Numbered from the stretch's first letter, positions 17,056 to 32,689 are shown. The stretch: DNA of 64,000 nt from Leptospira sanjuanensis (GCF_022267325.1 NZ_JAIZBG010000001.1:310001-374000); one strand, 5' to 3'. Translations and numbers: made by a program. The notes: generated from the sequence alone by a model not told the origin.

Positions 17056-18294
17056 ATGAAGCAAGAAGCAGTAGAAAATAAAAAAGAAGAAATCCTGCCC
17101 TTAAATGGATTAAGAGCGTTTGCAATCACGGCTGTGTTCGTTTATCATTATTATTTTTATTCCGGTTATACGGCCGCAAATAATAATTCCATTCTTCAAG
17201 CCTTCATCGATATGCTTCATCATTTTGAAATTAATTTATTTCTTATTTTGAGCGGATTTTTGATTTCGATGGCTTTATGGAAAGAATGGTCGGAAAAAGG
17301 ACGCATTAGTTACTTAGATTTTTTCTTAAAACGAAATTATAAACTACTGCCAGTTTATTATATATTTATTACCATCAGTTACGTAATCAATCGAGTTTCC
17401 TATACGATTAGTCAGAAATGGATTGCAACGAAAGAATTAACTGTACCTGAAACATTGATGGCATTAAACGTAATGGAAAGTGCGGATAACGGACTTCGAA
17501 ACGCTTGGGCGGACTTCGTATTTTTAGGAAATTATTTTAAAGGTCCAAACATACACACTTGGTTTTTATCGATGATCGAACAATTCTATATCGTTTTCCC
17601 GCTGTTCTGTGGATTTATCCTGTTTAAGAGAGATTTCTTTACTAGACAATGCATTCTTTGGGTCTTATATTTTATTCCCGTTTTATTCAGAGTTTATATT
17701 TACCTGAATCCGAATGTCTTCGGTACTGATTACGAAATTTTAGTATTTCGTCCGACGCATACTCGTATGGATTCCATTATCATTGGTGTGATACTTATGG
17801 ATTGGGTAGTAAATCGAAGCGAGTTTTTAAAGAAATATTTAACGGGAAGAATTGTCAGTATTCTATTGATGCTTTTACCTATCGGAATTTTAGTTTTTAT
17901 TAATATAGTAAGTGATTCCGTTTATTCGTTCTTTTCCGGTACGGTACGATTTAATTTAATCGATTTCGTTTATATTTCAGTTCTTTTATCGGTAATGTTA
18001 TTTCCGAATACTCTTCTTGCAAGGGGATTGAGTTTGAAGTTAATCAACCCTGTTGCAAACTTAAGCTACACTATTTATATTTGGCATTTGCTTCTTTCGT
18101 TGATTTCTTTTGGAACGTTAAAGATACTATTACCGGATCTTTTTGAAACTGGTTTGTTCTTTTTCGTAATTAGTCTTTTGATAAGTTACTTTTTTACTAT
18201 AGGCATTTGTTGGTTAATTCATAGATATGTGGAAAACCCATTAGGCAGGGTTTTTAAACGAATTTTTCCACTTTCTTCTGTTTCGAAGAAGTAA
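17056..18294 (+). CDS. Acyltransferase-3 family membrane protein (OafA-like)
   Basis: A 412-residue protein with about ten membrane helices. The N-terminus [19 protein letters not shown] (about residues 16-34) is the Acyltransferase_3 opening, with the conserved His31 that is needed in OafA-type enzymes, and [20 protein letters not shown] is the second family block (F-x-L-S-G-F). The late [11 protein letters not shown] and RYVENPLG are also typical. Such proteins move acetyl or other acyl groups onto surface polysaccharide or lipid in the inner membrane. The coding sequence is visibly more A/T-rich than its neighbours, which may mean later acquisition. Acceptor unknown. Confidence 0.9.
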   Translation: MKQEAVENKKEEILPLNGLRAFAITAVFVYHYYFYSGYTAANNNSILQAFIDMLHHFEINLFLILSGFLISMALWKEWSEKGRISYLDFFLKRNYKLLPVYYIFITISYVINRVSYTISQKWIATKELTVPETLMALNVMESADNGLRNAWADFVFLGNYFKGPNIHTWFLSMIEQFYIVFPLFCGFILFKRDFFTRQCILWVLYFIPVLFRVYIYLNPNVFGTDYEILVFRPTHTRMDSIIIGVILMDWVVNRSEFLKKYLTGRIVSILLMLLPIGILVFINIVSDSVYSFFSGTVRFNLIDFVYISVLLSVMLFPNTLLARGLSLKLINPVANLSYTIYIWHLLLSLISFGTLKILLPDLFETGLFFFVISLLISYFFTIGICWLIHRYVENPLGRVFKRIFPLSSVSKK

Positions 18295-18393
18295 CCTATA
18301 TTCGTTATTCTGAAAATTTCTTTTTCCTGCTTAGTTTATCGGAACAATGAAAACCGACGTTGTTAAAATACTGGACAAGGTGTAACTTCCTCA

Positions 18394-19500
18394 ATGGCTG
18401 AGCTGCTCAAAGATCTTTATACGGAAACCGTATTGCGTAAAATTGCCGATTCCTTTTCGAAAGAAATTTCTTCCGTTTCCTCGGAAGAATGGATCAAACG
18501 GATCAAACAAAAGGATTGGAAACAGCTCGAACTCAAACAAAGAATCCGAAGAATTGCGGAGACATTGGCGGAAGAATTACCGAAACCGTTTCCGAAAACT
18601 TTAAAGCCTCTGCTCAAAATCACGGATTCCCTTCAAAAGAAGTTTGAGGAGAAGGAAGTCTTTCTTACGATTTTTTTAGGAGATACGGTTGAAATTCTCG
18701 GGATCGATTATCCGGACGAATCCATGATCGCCTTTGAGAGAATCACTAAGTTGATCTCCTGCGAATTTTCGATCCGTCCTTTTTTAATCCGACATCCCGA
18801 ACAGGCATGGAATCAGATGTCGGATTGGTCTTTGCATGAGAACGCCGCCGTTCGACGTTTGGCATCCGAGGGAAGCAGGCCTCGCCTTCCTTGGGGAATG
18901 GGAATTCCCGGTTTAAAACAAGAGCCGCAAAAAACTCTTTCCATTCTTGAAAATCTAAAAGACGATGTTGACGAAGTCGTTCGCAGAAGTGTTGCAAATC
19001 ATTTGAACGATATTTCCAAAGACCATCCCGAGCTGATTTTGAGTATCGCGGAAAAGTGGGTTGGTTTTTCGGAAGAACGAGACGCGCTTTTAAAGCACGC
19101 GTTACGCGGTCTTTTAAAAGAAGGGAATCCGAAGGCGATGAGAATTTTCGGTTTCGGTTCTAAGATAAATGCAAAAATTCTAAATTTAAAACTGAAGTCC
19201 GCAATCGTAAAAATCGGGGGGAATCTTTTTTTCGGATTTAAAGTTCGATCTTTAGATGCAAAACCGAGTCGCCTTCGTATCGAATACAAGATTCAATATG
19301 CAAAAGAATCGGGTAAAATTTCGAGAAAGGTTTTTCAGATCGAGGAAAGAATCTTTCAGCCGAAAGAATCCGTATCTTACGAAAAGAAACAATCCTTTAA
19401 ACAGATGACCACCCGGAAGCACGTTCCGGGTAAACATACGTTGGAAATTCACATCAACGGTGTTTTGAAAGCGAAGACGGAGTTTCAAGTCGTCCGATAA
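18394..19500 (+). CDS. AlkC-like DNA alkylation repair protein with C-terminal beta domain
   Basis: A 368-residue protein. Residues 1 to about 250 are alpha-helical repeats of the AlkC/AlkD HEAT-like superfamily: the opening MAELLKDLYTETVLRKIADS is AlkC-like, and the middle has WSLHENAAVRRLASEGSRPR followed by LPWGMGIPGLKQEP, the family core. Residues about 255-368 are beta-rich (KVRSLDAKPSRLRIEYKI, later PGKHTLEIHINGV), matching the immunoglobulin-like extension described for AlkC. These glycosylases excise 3-methyladenine-type lesions. The family assignment is from pattern memory; activity is inferred. Confidence 0.82.
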   Translation: MAELLKDLYTETVLRKIADSFSKEISSVSSEEWIKRIKQKDWKQLELKQRIRRIAETLAEELPKPFPKTLKPLLKITDSLQKKFEEKEVFLTIFLGDTVEILGIDYPDESMIAFERITKLISCEFSIRPFLIRHPEQAWNQMSDWSLHENAAVRRLASEGSRPRLPWGMGIPGLKQEPQKTLSILENLKDDVDEVVRRSVANHLNDISKDHPELILSIAEKWVGFSEERDALLKHALRGLLKEGNPKAMRIFGFGSKINAKILNLKLKSAIVKIGGNLFFGFKVRSLDAKPSRLRIEYKIQYAKESGKISRKVFQIEERIFQPKESVSYEKKQSFKQMTTRKHVPGKHTLEIHINGVLKAKTEFQVVR

Positions 19501-19535
19501 GTTTGAAGGATTCGATTCTCCGTTCTCTTATTTGA

Positions 19536-19937
19536 TTAGGCGGAAAATACTCCGTAAGCGATCACCAAGCTTCCTGCAAGATTGGTGATAACACCGATCG
19601 CTCCTAAAGATTTTCCTAATATAGGATTTTCTTGAAATTCATCTTTGATCCCCTGAAGCCAGTTCGCCGTATCTTTCAACGCTAAAAATAAAGAAGAAAC
19701 CGCAAACAGAGAGGCGCCGATCAAAGCCAAATTTTCCGATAGGTTCGCATATCGGAATGCAATCACTAGACCCAGCAACATAGCTCCTTGCATCAAAGAA
19801 CCGATATGTGCGGCCTGCAGATAGCGCGAAGGAAATTCCGTTTTCTTTCTTGCGAGAGCGTAAGGGAATCCGGTAAGGCTTCCGTAAGCCAGATTGAGAA
19901 CTCCGGCGATAATGAGTATCTTTTCGGGTAGAAGCAT
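19536..19937 (-). CDS. Small four-helix membrane protein
   Basis: A 133-residue protein with GAGGT just upstream of the ATG. Four hydrophobic segments are visible at about residues 5-26, 46-64, 70-88 and 108-130. The first loop contains PYALARKKTEFPSRYLQAAH, basic and aromatic. No family is recognised. It lies next to the IS block but has the same base composition as the core genes. No operon partner. Confidence 0.65.
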   Translation of the reverse strand: MLLPEKILIIAGVLNLAYGSLTGFPYALARKKTEFPSRYLQAAHIGSLMQGAMLLGLVIAFRYANLSENLALIGASLFAVSSLFLALKDTANWLQGIKDEFQENPILGKSLGAIGVITNLAGSLVIAYGVFSA

Positions 19938-20136
19938 AGTAGACCTCGTTTAGCCGAAAAAAATAGCAGATAACGTTGATTTCGTCGATCAGATTCCGAT
20001 GCAAAATGAGATAAAGTTGTGCGGAGTGATCTTGGAGATAACGTCCTAACTTTTTCGCATATTTACGAATAAACGAGAATACTCTCCTTGCCGATTGGGA
20101 TTGTGACCAAACAAATTCAAGAAGAAGGAGCCCCCC

Positions 20137-20224
20137 GTGAGGGCAGAAGAAGAAAAACCACACCTGAAAGTAATCCAAGTGGATGAGACTCAACTCGGGG
20201 AAAGACTTAAGCGAACTCGTAATC
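20137..20224 (+). pseudogene. 5' remnant of a small gene cut by the IS481-type element
   Basis: A GTG at 20137 follows GAAGGAG by 6 bases and opens a frame of about 29 codons that enters the IS481-type terminal repeat at 20225 and ends soon after inside it. The native part reads MRAEEEKPHLKVIQVDETQL followed by GERLKRTRN. The last segment resembles the first helix of Cro/C1-type regulators, but this is too short to assign. No matching 3' part is seen after the element at 25052, so a deletion may have accompanied insertion. Confidence that this is a broken gene is moderate. Confidence 0.45.
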
Positions 20225-20248
20225 TGTGTAGTGATAGTATTCACCTGA
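20225..20248 (+). repeat. Left terminal inverted repeat of the IS481-type element
   Basis: Begins TGTGTAGTGATAGTATTC. Aligned to the reverse complement of 25028-25051, 18 of 24 bases agree, including an unbroken AGTATTC. Confidence 0.7.
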
Positions 20249-21208
20249 CAGTAGGGTAAAAATCAGTGGTCCCGGCTTCTTCTGAAAGTAAAAATGATTT
20301 TACCACAAATTATTTAAACTCAGGAGAAACCGATGACCACCAACACCAATGCAGTAGAAAAAGCAAAAAGAAGGAAGCTAAATTTATTAGAGCTTGCTAA
20401 CGAATTAGAAAATGTAAGCAAAGCTTGTAAGATCATAGGATATTCCCGTCAGCAGTTCTATGAGATTAGAAGAAACTTCCAAACATACGGAGCAGAAGGA
20501 CTCTTAGATAGAATCCCAGGAGCAACTGGCCCTCACCCTAACCGAGTCAGTGAAGAAATCGAAAAAGAAGTCTTAAAATATTCTCTACTTCGTCCTACCC
20601 ATGAGTGTTTAAAAGTCGCACAACAACTCAGTCTCAAGGGAATCAAAGTGAGCTCAGGAGGTGTTAGAGGAGTCTGGGCGAGAAATAAACTCGTAACCAA
20701 ACATCAAAGACTTCTAAGACTCGATGAACATCATAAAGATCAAATCATACCTCTCAGCGAGGAGCAGATCAAGCTCCTCGAAAGATTCGATCCAGAATAC
20801 AGAGAAAGGCACATACAAGCCGATTCTACCGGAGAATTAGTTTCCATGGATACATTCATGGTGGGTTCCTTAAAAGGTGTTGGGAGAGTCTATTTACAAA
20901 CCGTTATCGATTGCCACAGTCGATTTGCTTGGGGAAGACTTTTCAACACAAAGATTCCTGTCACTGCCGTCCAAACTCTCAATAACGATGTTCTTCCATT
21001 CTTTGAAAAACATAATATTAAAGTTCAAACCGTTCTTACCGATAATGGTCGTGAGTATTGTGGAAGAGAAGATCAACATCCTTTCGAATTATTTCTTCAA
21101 TTAGAAGACATCGAACATCGAACTACAAAGGTCCGAAGACCTCAAAGCAATGGATACGTCGAGCGTCTTCACAGAACATTACTCGATGAGCGGAGTTACC
21201 CCCAAAAA

Positions 21209-22026
21209 TCATACAGCCAATGTTAGCTCTTTTTCGATAAATTCTTTTGGCGACATCATTTTCAATCCTTTATGTGGTGCAAAGGAATTGTAGTCGTCAA
21301 TCCAATTGTGTATTTTCAGCATAACTTCTTCAGCATGGTTTAGGCGATTCACATAAGCATAATCTCTTTTGAATGTTTTCACAAAGGCTTCGGCCATTCC
21401 GTTGCTCTCTGGAGAATAAGCAGGGGTATGACAGACTTCAAATCCCAAGGTTTCAATAAAAGCCATAGTGGCAAAAGAAGTATATTGAGGACCGTTGTCG
21501 GATAGGAACTGCGTCGAAGAAACTTTGGAATCGCCGAATCGTTGCTCCTTTGCCTCAAGAAGCATATCTCGAATCATCTGACCGTCAATGCCAATCGTTG
21601 AGGAAATATAACTTATAATTTCTCTGTCATGGCAATCCATAACAAAGGCCAACCAAATAAGCCTACCGTCCCAACAGCGTATTCCTAAAATATCGGAACA
21701 CCATCTTACATTGCTTTTTAATGTGATGATTTTCCCTTCATGGGTCCGTTTTAACCTTGGAACATTCCTTTGTAAAAGTAGATTTTGTTCCTTCATGATT
21801 CGGTAAATCCGCTTGTGATTCACTCGTGGCAAATCCTTGTTTCTATTGATCCGATTGACGATCGCTGTAATTCTTGGATATCCGTAGGTAGGTCTATCAT
21901 GGCAGACATCTTTAATCGTTTGCAAGATATGTTCTTTGAATTCGCTGATCGAATGTTTTTTCTCGCGCACGCGATTCTTGTAGTTAAAAATCGACCGAGA
22001 AACGCCTAATGCGGTAGCAATTCTAC

Positions 22027-22030
<4 letters not shown>
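21209..22030 (-). CDS. IS3 family (IS2 subgroup) transposase OrfB
   Basis: A 273-residue integrase-type protein. It contains the HTH_21-like segment PTYGYPRITAIVNRINRNKD, the DDE residues in VRWCSDILGIRCWDGRL (first Asp), FLSDNGPQYTS (second Asp) and SPESNGMAEAFVKTFKRDYA (Glu), and a final MSPKEFIEK. It overlaps orfA by 4 bases and lies in the -1 frame relative to it. In this family the active enzyme is an OrfAB fusion made by ribosomal frameshifting; the frame is open back to the A9 run at 22072-22080, so the fusion is possible here. Confidence 0.92.
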
Positions 22031-22422
<392 letters not shown>

Positions 22423-22635
22423 AGCATTACTCCTATTATTTAGAAGCTAACTCAGCTGTACGGTTTTAAGTGGGGTAACTACAAGGAGCATTTTAGAATA
22501 GCAGGAAGAACTAAATTCTACGAGTCCATTGACGAAATGCAAATCGATTTGGAAATCTTCTTTGAGGAATACAATTGTAAGCGCCTAAACAACCGCACCT
22601 TTTTCTAATCGTATAAATGTTGTAAACTGTCTTTG

Positions 22636-22913
22636 ATGAAAAAAACGAAAATAGATTGGCCCAAAGAGTTTGATGACTTTTCAAAGAGTGGACTTTCCCA
22701 GCCTCAGTATTGTAAAGAAAGACACCTCAAATACACGACGTTTCGATATCATTGGGAGAGACGTTCTAAGCATTCAGAGAAGAACGACTTTGTAGAAATT
22801 CCTCCTTCCTCGACAAATTCTCAGTCATTGGTAGAAGCCGAATTTTTGACCCTAAAGATAGATACGTCGGGGAAGGCATCGCTCCAAGTAAACGTTCAGT
22901 TTAGTTTAGGACG

Positions 22914-22923
<10 letters not shown>
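22636..22923 (+). CDS. tnpA: IS66 family TnpA-like protein
   Basis: A 95-residue protein read from ATG 22636 (a TTG one codon earlier is also in frame). The N-terminus IDWPKEFDDFSKSGLSQPQY followed by CKERHLKYTTFRYHWERR is the short HTH of IS66 OrfA-type proteins. Its end overlaps tnpB by 10 bases. TnpA is an accessory DNA-binding protein required for transposition of IS66 elements. Confidence 0.8.
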
Positions 22924-23264
<341 letters not shown>

Positions 23265-23304
23265 TGTTTGACTCAAGAAAAGAAAGTATTAAGACTGAAT
23301 CCGA

Positions 23305-24882
<1,578 letters not shown>

Positions 24883-25027
24883 GCGGTTACATACAATTAC
24901 AAACGAGCTCATCAAGGAAGAAATATGAACGGAAGAACTCCTTCTCAAGTTTTCATCGAAGGAATCAAATTCAAGCAGGACGAGGATACAATTTTAGAAA
25001 ATTAGGAAATTTCTTTCAGAAGAAGTG

Positions 25028-25051
25028 TAAGGGGAATACTGTCATTGTACA
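25028..25051 (-). repeat. Right terminal inverted repeat of the IS481-type element
   Basis: Read on the reverse strand it starts TGTACAATGACAGTATTC, aligning with the left end at 18 of 24 positions. Confidence 0.7.
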
Positions 25052-25249
25052 AATAGGGAACTAAAAAGTATATTGACATGGACAAGCTAAAAGAACTAAA
25101 AATTTCAAAGTTCACGGCTTGACATACTTGATGAGAGCCTTATCTGAAATTCTAATTGTGCGAAACTTTTAAGACACTATCTGTTGTCATCTTTTTCTCC
25201 TTGTTAGTTTCAAGAAGTAAGATCAAGTTCTAACTAATGCACCAAATAA

Positions 25250-25273
25250 AACCCCGTCGTTTCCGACAGGGTT
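25250..25273 (-). terminator. Rho-independent terminator, copy 1 of a repeated hairpin
   Basis: AACCCCGTCG pairs with CGACAGGGTT (one mismatch) over TTTC. On the reverse strand it is followed by TTTTATT, so it ends the transcript of the lipoprotein gene that stops at 25357. The same 20-base core recurs at 28098-28118. Confidence 0.75.
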
Positions 25274-25356
25274 AAAAGCTTAATGAGCAATTCTAATAAA
25301 TGGATACTTATTACAAAATATACTCAATGAAACAGCTAAAAAAGAAAATTTAATTG

Positions 25357-26007
25357 TTAGTTTAATGTACCAAACTCGTTAGCGATTTTATTAGCTATAT
25401 ATTTTCCATAACTATTTACGTAATTTCTAAAGAATTCGCCTTCGATATCCGAGTCGAAAGATGTATATATGAAACCGCCGATTAAAGAAGACAATCCAAG
25501 GGTAAGTAGCCAATCTACTCCTTGCGTCCAAGTCCTTCCGAGGTCGGAGTGATTTGCTTTGAGTGAAAATGGAATCATAATTTGTTTCGTGACAATATTA
25601 TTCTTCTTAATGGTAATATCAGTTTCAATATCGGCAAAATATTTATATCCGTTCCATGCAGGTGCAAAAATCAAAAAGCCTGGAAAACTAATCAAAAAAT
25701 TCCATCTAGATCCATCGTATGTAACTTTAGGACGAAGTTCAAGAATGTATTCTACCTTTGATGCGGTTGGATTGTAGGGAAAAATTACCTCAAAATTTCC
25801 AGTTGCTCTAAGTGCCTGGAGAATTTCTTCCGCGTGACGTTCTTCAGCAGGGTTTGCTGAATTTATAATAACGCCGATTTTATGTTTTTTACCGGCAAAG
25901 GAATAGCTACTATAATACTCTGAAAGATTTTGAATTTTTAAGCTATGGGAGCAATTTGCCACAAACGCTAATCCAATTAAAAGAATTGCAATGCTACTTT
26001 TTCTCAT
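25357..26007 (-). CDS. Hypothetical lipoprotein
   Basis: A 216-residue protein with GGAGAAAG upstream. Residues 1-19 form a lipoprotein signal ending FVAN-C (Cys19). The mature part has EILQALRATGNFEVIFPYNP and a strand ending YILELRPKV, then hydrophobic segments ISFPGFLIFAPAWNGYKYF and LLTLGLSSLIGGFIY near the C-terminus. This order (helix, 'EIL' strand, hydrophobic pair) recalls the lipoproteins at 59326-60450. The gene is A/T-rich compared with core genes and sits beside the IS block, suggesting horizontal gain. No function can be given. Confidence 0.7.
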   Translation of the reverse strand: MRKSSIAILLIGLAFVANCSHSLKIQNLSEYYSSYSFAGKKHKIGVIINSANPAEERHAEEILQALRATGNFEVIFPYNPTASKVEYILELRPKVTYDGSRWNFLISFPGFLIFAPAWNGYKYFADIETDITIKKNNIVTKQIMIPFSLKANHSDLGRTWTQGVDWLLTLGLSSLIGGFIYTSFDSDIEGEFFRNYVNSYGKYIANKIANEFGTLN

Positions 26008-26235
26008 TTTTTACTACTTTCTCCGAAGGAAATTATGTCCAATCAAAATATGTGGTACTTTATATGTATATTTAAACTCAGCTGTGTTAAGACTACAGAA
26101 AAAATACTAATAAGGAAGTCCAATATTTGATTTATTTCACCGTTATTCCAATGAAACTTGTGAAGTCAAATTTAAAACAGATTCTTATTTTATTTTTTTA
26201 ATTTATAGTAAAACTAAAAAGTCTCAATTTCATTA

Positions 26236-27123
26236 TTATGTCGAATAGTCACTTTTTTCAAGTAACCTGCATTCAGGAATTTCTTTTCGCTTGATAATTC
26301 TCTCCGTTGAAATTCCTACTGTATGGCCGGGAATACTAGAAACGATACTGTAAGGAAAAGTCAATACTTGACCCACGACATATGTAGAATACGCTGGATA
26401 TAACGTTCTATAACCTAATAATTCATTTTTTTCATCGCATTTTTTCCGAAGATATCGAATTGCGTCGTCTGATGCTCGAGCCTCTGGATACAAAGGGCCA
26501 AAGAATGGAATCAGGGAATATGCTAAGGAATATAACGATTTGTATTTTCTTATTGAAAAATCCTTGGCATGCCCCCCTTCGTGAAGGGCTACCGTTGGTA
26601 AATCGCTATAAATTTTAATTGTATTTGAATACGGGTTATAATGATCTCCGCCAATGAGACCTGCAAATATTCTTTCAGGAAATACGGTTCCTATAAGCCA
26701 ATTGAATAATCCAACAGTATATTTTAAGACAGGGTGAACTGTTTGGGCCCGCCACAGTTGAATCAGATCATCCAATGGCGCATATTGGTTAAATCGTACT
26801 TTAACATCTACAAGATTATTCTCTTTTAAATACTCTTTAAGATAATTTTTTGTCTCGTAAGAAATGCTATGACTATTCATTTTTCTATTCCAAAGAACCA
26901 ATTTAGTAAGACTTCCGAAAATATTTCCTAATCCATCTAAAAGCCAATACCGCTCTCCTTCTTCAATTTGCGGATCTTCATCATTAAAGTAATTTTGATT
27001 TGGGTAATACGGCTTGGAGTAGGTATATTTTCTCTCAGTAGAATAGGTACAATGTAAAAAAAATAAAATTACGAATAAGTGTAATATTATCTTAAAGTAA
27101 AGAAATGCTTTTCTGTTTCCCAT
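26236..27123 (-). CDS. Hypothetical lipoprotein with HEGGH metalloprotease-like motif
   Basis: A 295-residue protein with AAGGAAA upstream and a signal ending FFLH-C near residue 25. The central part contains IYSDLPTVALHEGGHAKDF; HEGGH fits the HExxH zinc-protease consensus and is followed about 45 residues later by PEARASDDAIRYL, where the glutamate could be a third ligand. The segment before (LFNWLIGTVFPERIFAGLIG) and one after (SLAYSLIPFFGPLYPE) are hydrophobic. No named family is recognised. A/T-rich; its start overlaps the end of the upstream lipoprotein gene by 32 bases, so the two are one transcript. Protease activity is inference. Confidence 0.7.
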   Translation of the reverse strand: MGNRKAFLYFKIILHLFVILFFLHCTYSTERKYTYSKPYYPNQNYFNDEDPQIEEGERYWLLDGLGNIFGSLTKLVLWNRKMNSHSISYETKNYLKEYLKENNLVDVKVRFNQYAPLDDLIQLWRAQTVHPVLKYTVGLFNWLIGTVFPERIFAGLIGGDHYNPYSNTIKIYSDLPTVALHEGGHAKDFSIRKYKSLYSLAYSLIPFFGPLYPEARASDDAIRYLRKKCDEKNELLGYRTLYPAYSTYVVGQVLTFPYSIVSSIPGHTVGISTERIIKRKEIPECRLLEKSDYST

Positions 27124-27895
27124 ATTTTTTTTTCCTTCTTAGTAGAGGGATCGGCTTGATTTTTGATTCCTCCTTTAATGAGAGCTTTAAAGCATCAAGA
27201 AATTCTAGTAAAGCTAATTTAGAAACTTGATTTAATTGATCTTCTCTATTACCGCGAAATCCTATATAAGGAGCGTAAATAAACCACCCTAAGAATATAG
27301 GTAACGAGGCCGCAACAATGTAACAATCCGTAACATTAGAATTGATGTTGTCTTTAAATCTAAATTCTAAAATCTTCCGTTCGGCGGCTATGTTTTCGAC
27401 GTCTATTGACAAGTTAATTCCAACATCATTACTAAAGCACCGATCTTTAGAGTAAAGATTGTATTCGATTAAACGTATCAAATACTTATCAGTATTTCCC
27501 ACGCGAAAATCTTGATTAGTATTGATTTCTTGGTTGATTAGCTCTGATATCGTCCCATATTCATTCGTAAGGTTTTTGGGTACAAAATGGAAAAGATAGG
27601 GGGAATGTTTTGCGAAGGGTTCTTGAGAAAAATTCTTTGGTCTTTCGATTTGATAAGCACCGATTGAATTAAGAGTGAAATACTTCGATGAATCTCCTGT
27701 CAAGGCAGGTTTGGCAACGTAAACTCTCATTGCAATACAATTGTAAAGCATTAAAAAAAGCAGTGAAAATGAACACATTTTGACAATAGTCGAAAGTTTG
27801 AATGCTCTTTCACTATAATGTTTCGTTTGATAATCCCTAATTAAATAAAACATGATTGACGTATTTGAGTTATTTCTATTCCAATTTATGCTCAT
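27092..27895 (-). CDS. Hypothetical lipoprotein, start uncertain
   Basis: The open frame gives 267 residues, but the first 39 do not look like a mature or signal region. A methionine at 27778 would start just before the hydrophobic segment SFSLLFLMLYNC, whose Cys is a plausible lipidation site; neither start has a clear ribosome site, and a start slightly upstream supplying basic residues is also possible. The mature part contains DKYLIRLIEYNLYSKDRCF, LSIDVENIAAERKILEFRF and the hydrophobic ASLPIFLGWFIYAPYIGF. Its C-terminus is basic (RRKKKYGKQK). It overlaps the next gene by 32 bases. Same A/T-rich composition as its partners. Function unknown. Confidence 0.55.
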   Translation of the reverse strand: MSINWNRNNSNTSIMFYLIRDYQTKHYSERAFKLSTIVKMCSFSLLFLMLYNCIAMRVYVAKPALTGDSSKYFTLNSIGAYQIERPKNFSQEPFAKHSPYLFHFVPKNLTNEYGTISELINQEINTNQDFRVGNTDKYLIRLIEYNLYSKDRCFSNDVGINLSIDVENIAAERKILEFRFKDNINSNVTDCYIVAASLPIFLGWFIYAPYIGFRGNREDQLNQVSKLALLEFLDALKLSLKEESKIKPIPLLRRKKKYGKQKSISLL

Positions 27896-28096
27896 AAATT
27901 AAAGAAGCTTAGATAACGGTATCAAATTTTTTTTTACAGGTTTTAGTCAAATTTATTTAAGAAATCTATTAAATTTACAAATCACTTATTATAAATGTGG
28001 CATGACTTGATCACTCAAAGATTCGAGTGATTAAAGACGTGTAAAAGTTTTTTAGGGGACTATAAAACAAGGGTGGGATTGGACGTACAAACAAAA

Positions 28097-28120
28097 AACC
28101 CCGTCGTTTCCGACAGGGTC
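28097..28120 (-). terminator. Terminator of fcpA, copy 2 of a repeated hairpin
   Basis: CCCCGTCG (28099-28106) and CGACAGGG (28111-28118) pair over TTTC; the six A before it become a U-tract on the reverse strand. It lies 30 bases after the fcpA stop. Core identical to the hairpin at 25250-25273. Confidence 0.8.
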
Positions 28121-28150
28121 TTGTTTCCATTTCGATTGAAAGAGGGTTGA

Positions 28151-29094
<944 letters not shown>

Positions 29095-29376
29095 TATTAG
29101 GGAAAAGGAACATCCTGTGCCTTCTCTCCTGTATAACTATCGGACTTACAATCCGAGATATAAACTAAGAACGAATTTTTTTTCCGCTTTCTCCCAAATA
29201 AGCGACATAAGAGTCGTTTTTCTCGATTTGGGAAGAATCTTTTTCTTTTTTGGTCGGAATTCCGCACCGAAAAAGCACGTTCCTACTTTCTTTTATTCCC
29301 CGCATTTTTCCAGCAGATTCTTCTTTTAGAAAAGGTTTTCCTTCAGCCTTTTGGTGAAAAAACTGGAATTAGTCCT

Positions 29377-30230
<854 letters not shown>

Positions 30231-30234
<4 letters not shown>

Positions 30235-30663
30235 AAGAAGCGTTTCTTTCTTTAGGATCCAATCTAGGAAACCGCGCCGAGTTTTTAAAGATCGCCGTTC
30301 GCAAATTGAAGAACACGATCGGAATCGAAGTAATAAAAGAATCGGAACCGTTGAACACGGTGGCTTTGGAAGTTACGGATCAACCGGACTTTCTCAACCA
30401 GATCTTGAAAATCGAAACGTCGTTTTCTCCCGAAGAACTTTTAGAAGTCACGCTTCGGATCGAAAAGGAAATGGGAAGAGTTCGGGTGCAGGATAAGGGA
30501 CCGAGAGAAATCGATATCGACATTCTTACCTACGACATAGTAACGATGCACACGAAAGGTCTGCATCTTCCGCATCATTCTCTGTTTACCCGTCCCTTTA
30601 TCCGCGAGATTTTGGAAACGATGGGCGAAGGTTCGTTGTACGAACACTTTGCGGGAGGCGAAT

Positions 30664-30680
<17 letters not shown>
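30231..30680 (+). CDS. folK: 2-amino-4-hydroxy-6-hydroxymethyldihydropteridine pyrophosphokinase
   Basis: A 149-residue HPPK of normal length, starting at ATG 30231 inside GAGGAAGAGG-ATG and overlapping the previous stop by 4 bases. Signatures: AFLSLGSNLGNRAEFL at the N-terminus, QPDFLNQILKIET, and the family motif RVQDKGPREIDIDILTYD, in which the paired aspartates bind magnesium-ATP. The C-terminal LHLPHHSLFTRPFI is also diagnostic. It pyrophosphorylates the pterin for folate synthesis in the cytoplasm. It overlaps panB by 17 bases, so folK and panB are co-translated. Confidence 0.94.
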
Positions 30681-31484
<804 letters not shown>

Positions 31485-31513
31485 CAATAGAAGCTTGTAA
31501 ACTAAGGGAGAAT

Positions 31514-32675
<1,162 letters not shown>

Positions 32676-32689
32676 GAAAGGCGGGGCGT

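Larger units (their letters stand above)
25006..25356. other. Junction region right of the IS block
   Basis: Contains the right terminal repeat of the IS481-type element (25028-25051), then about 200 bases of A/T-rich sequence without a supported frame, and a terminator hairpin serving the reverse-strand lipoprotein gene. No continuation of the gene truncated at 20224 is seen. Confidence 0.55.

Noticed and set aside
25052..28150. Prophage or integrative element
   Set aside because: Apart from IS elements there is no integrase, attachment-site duplication or phage structural gene.
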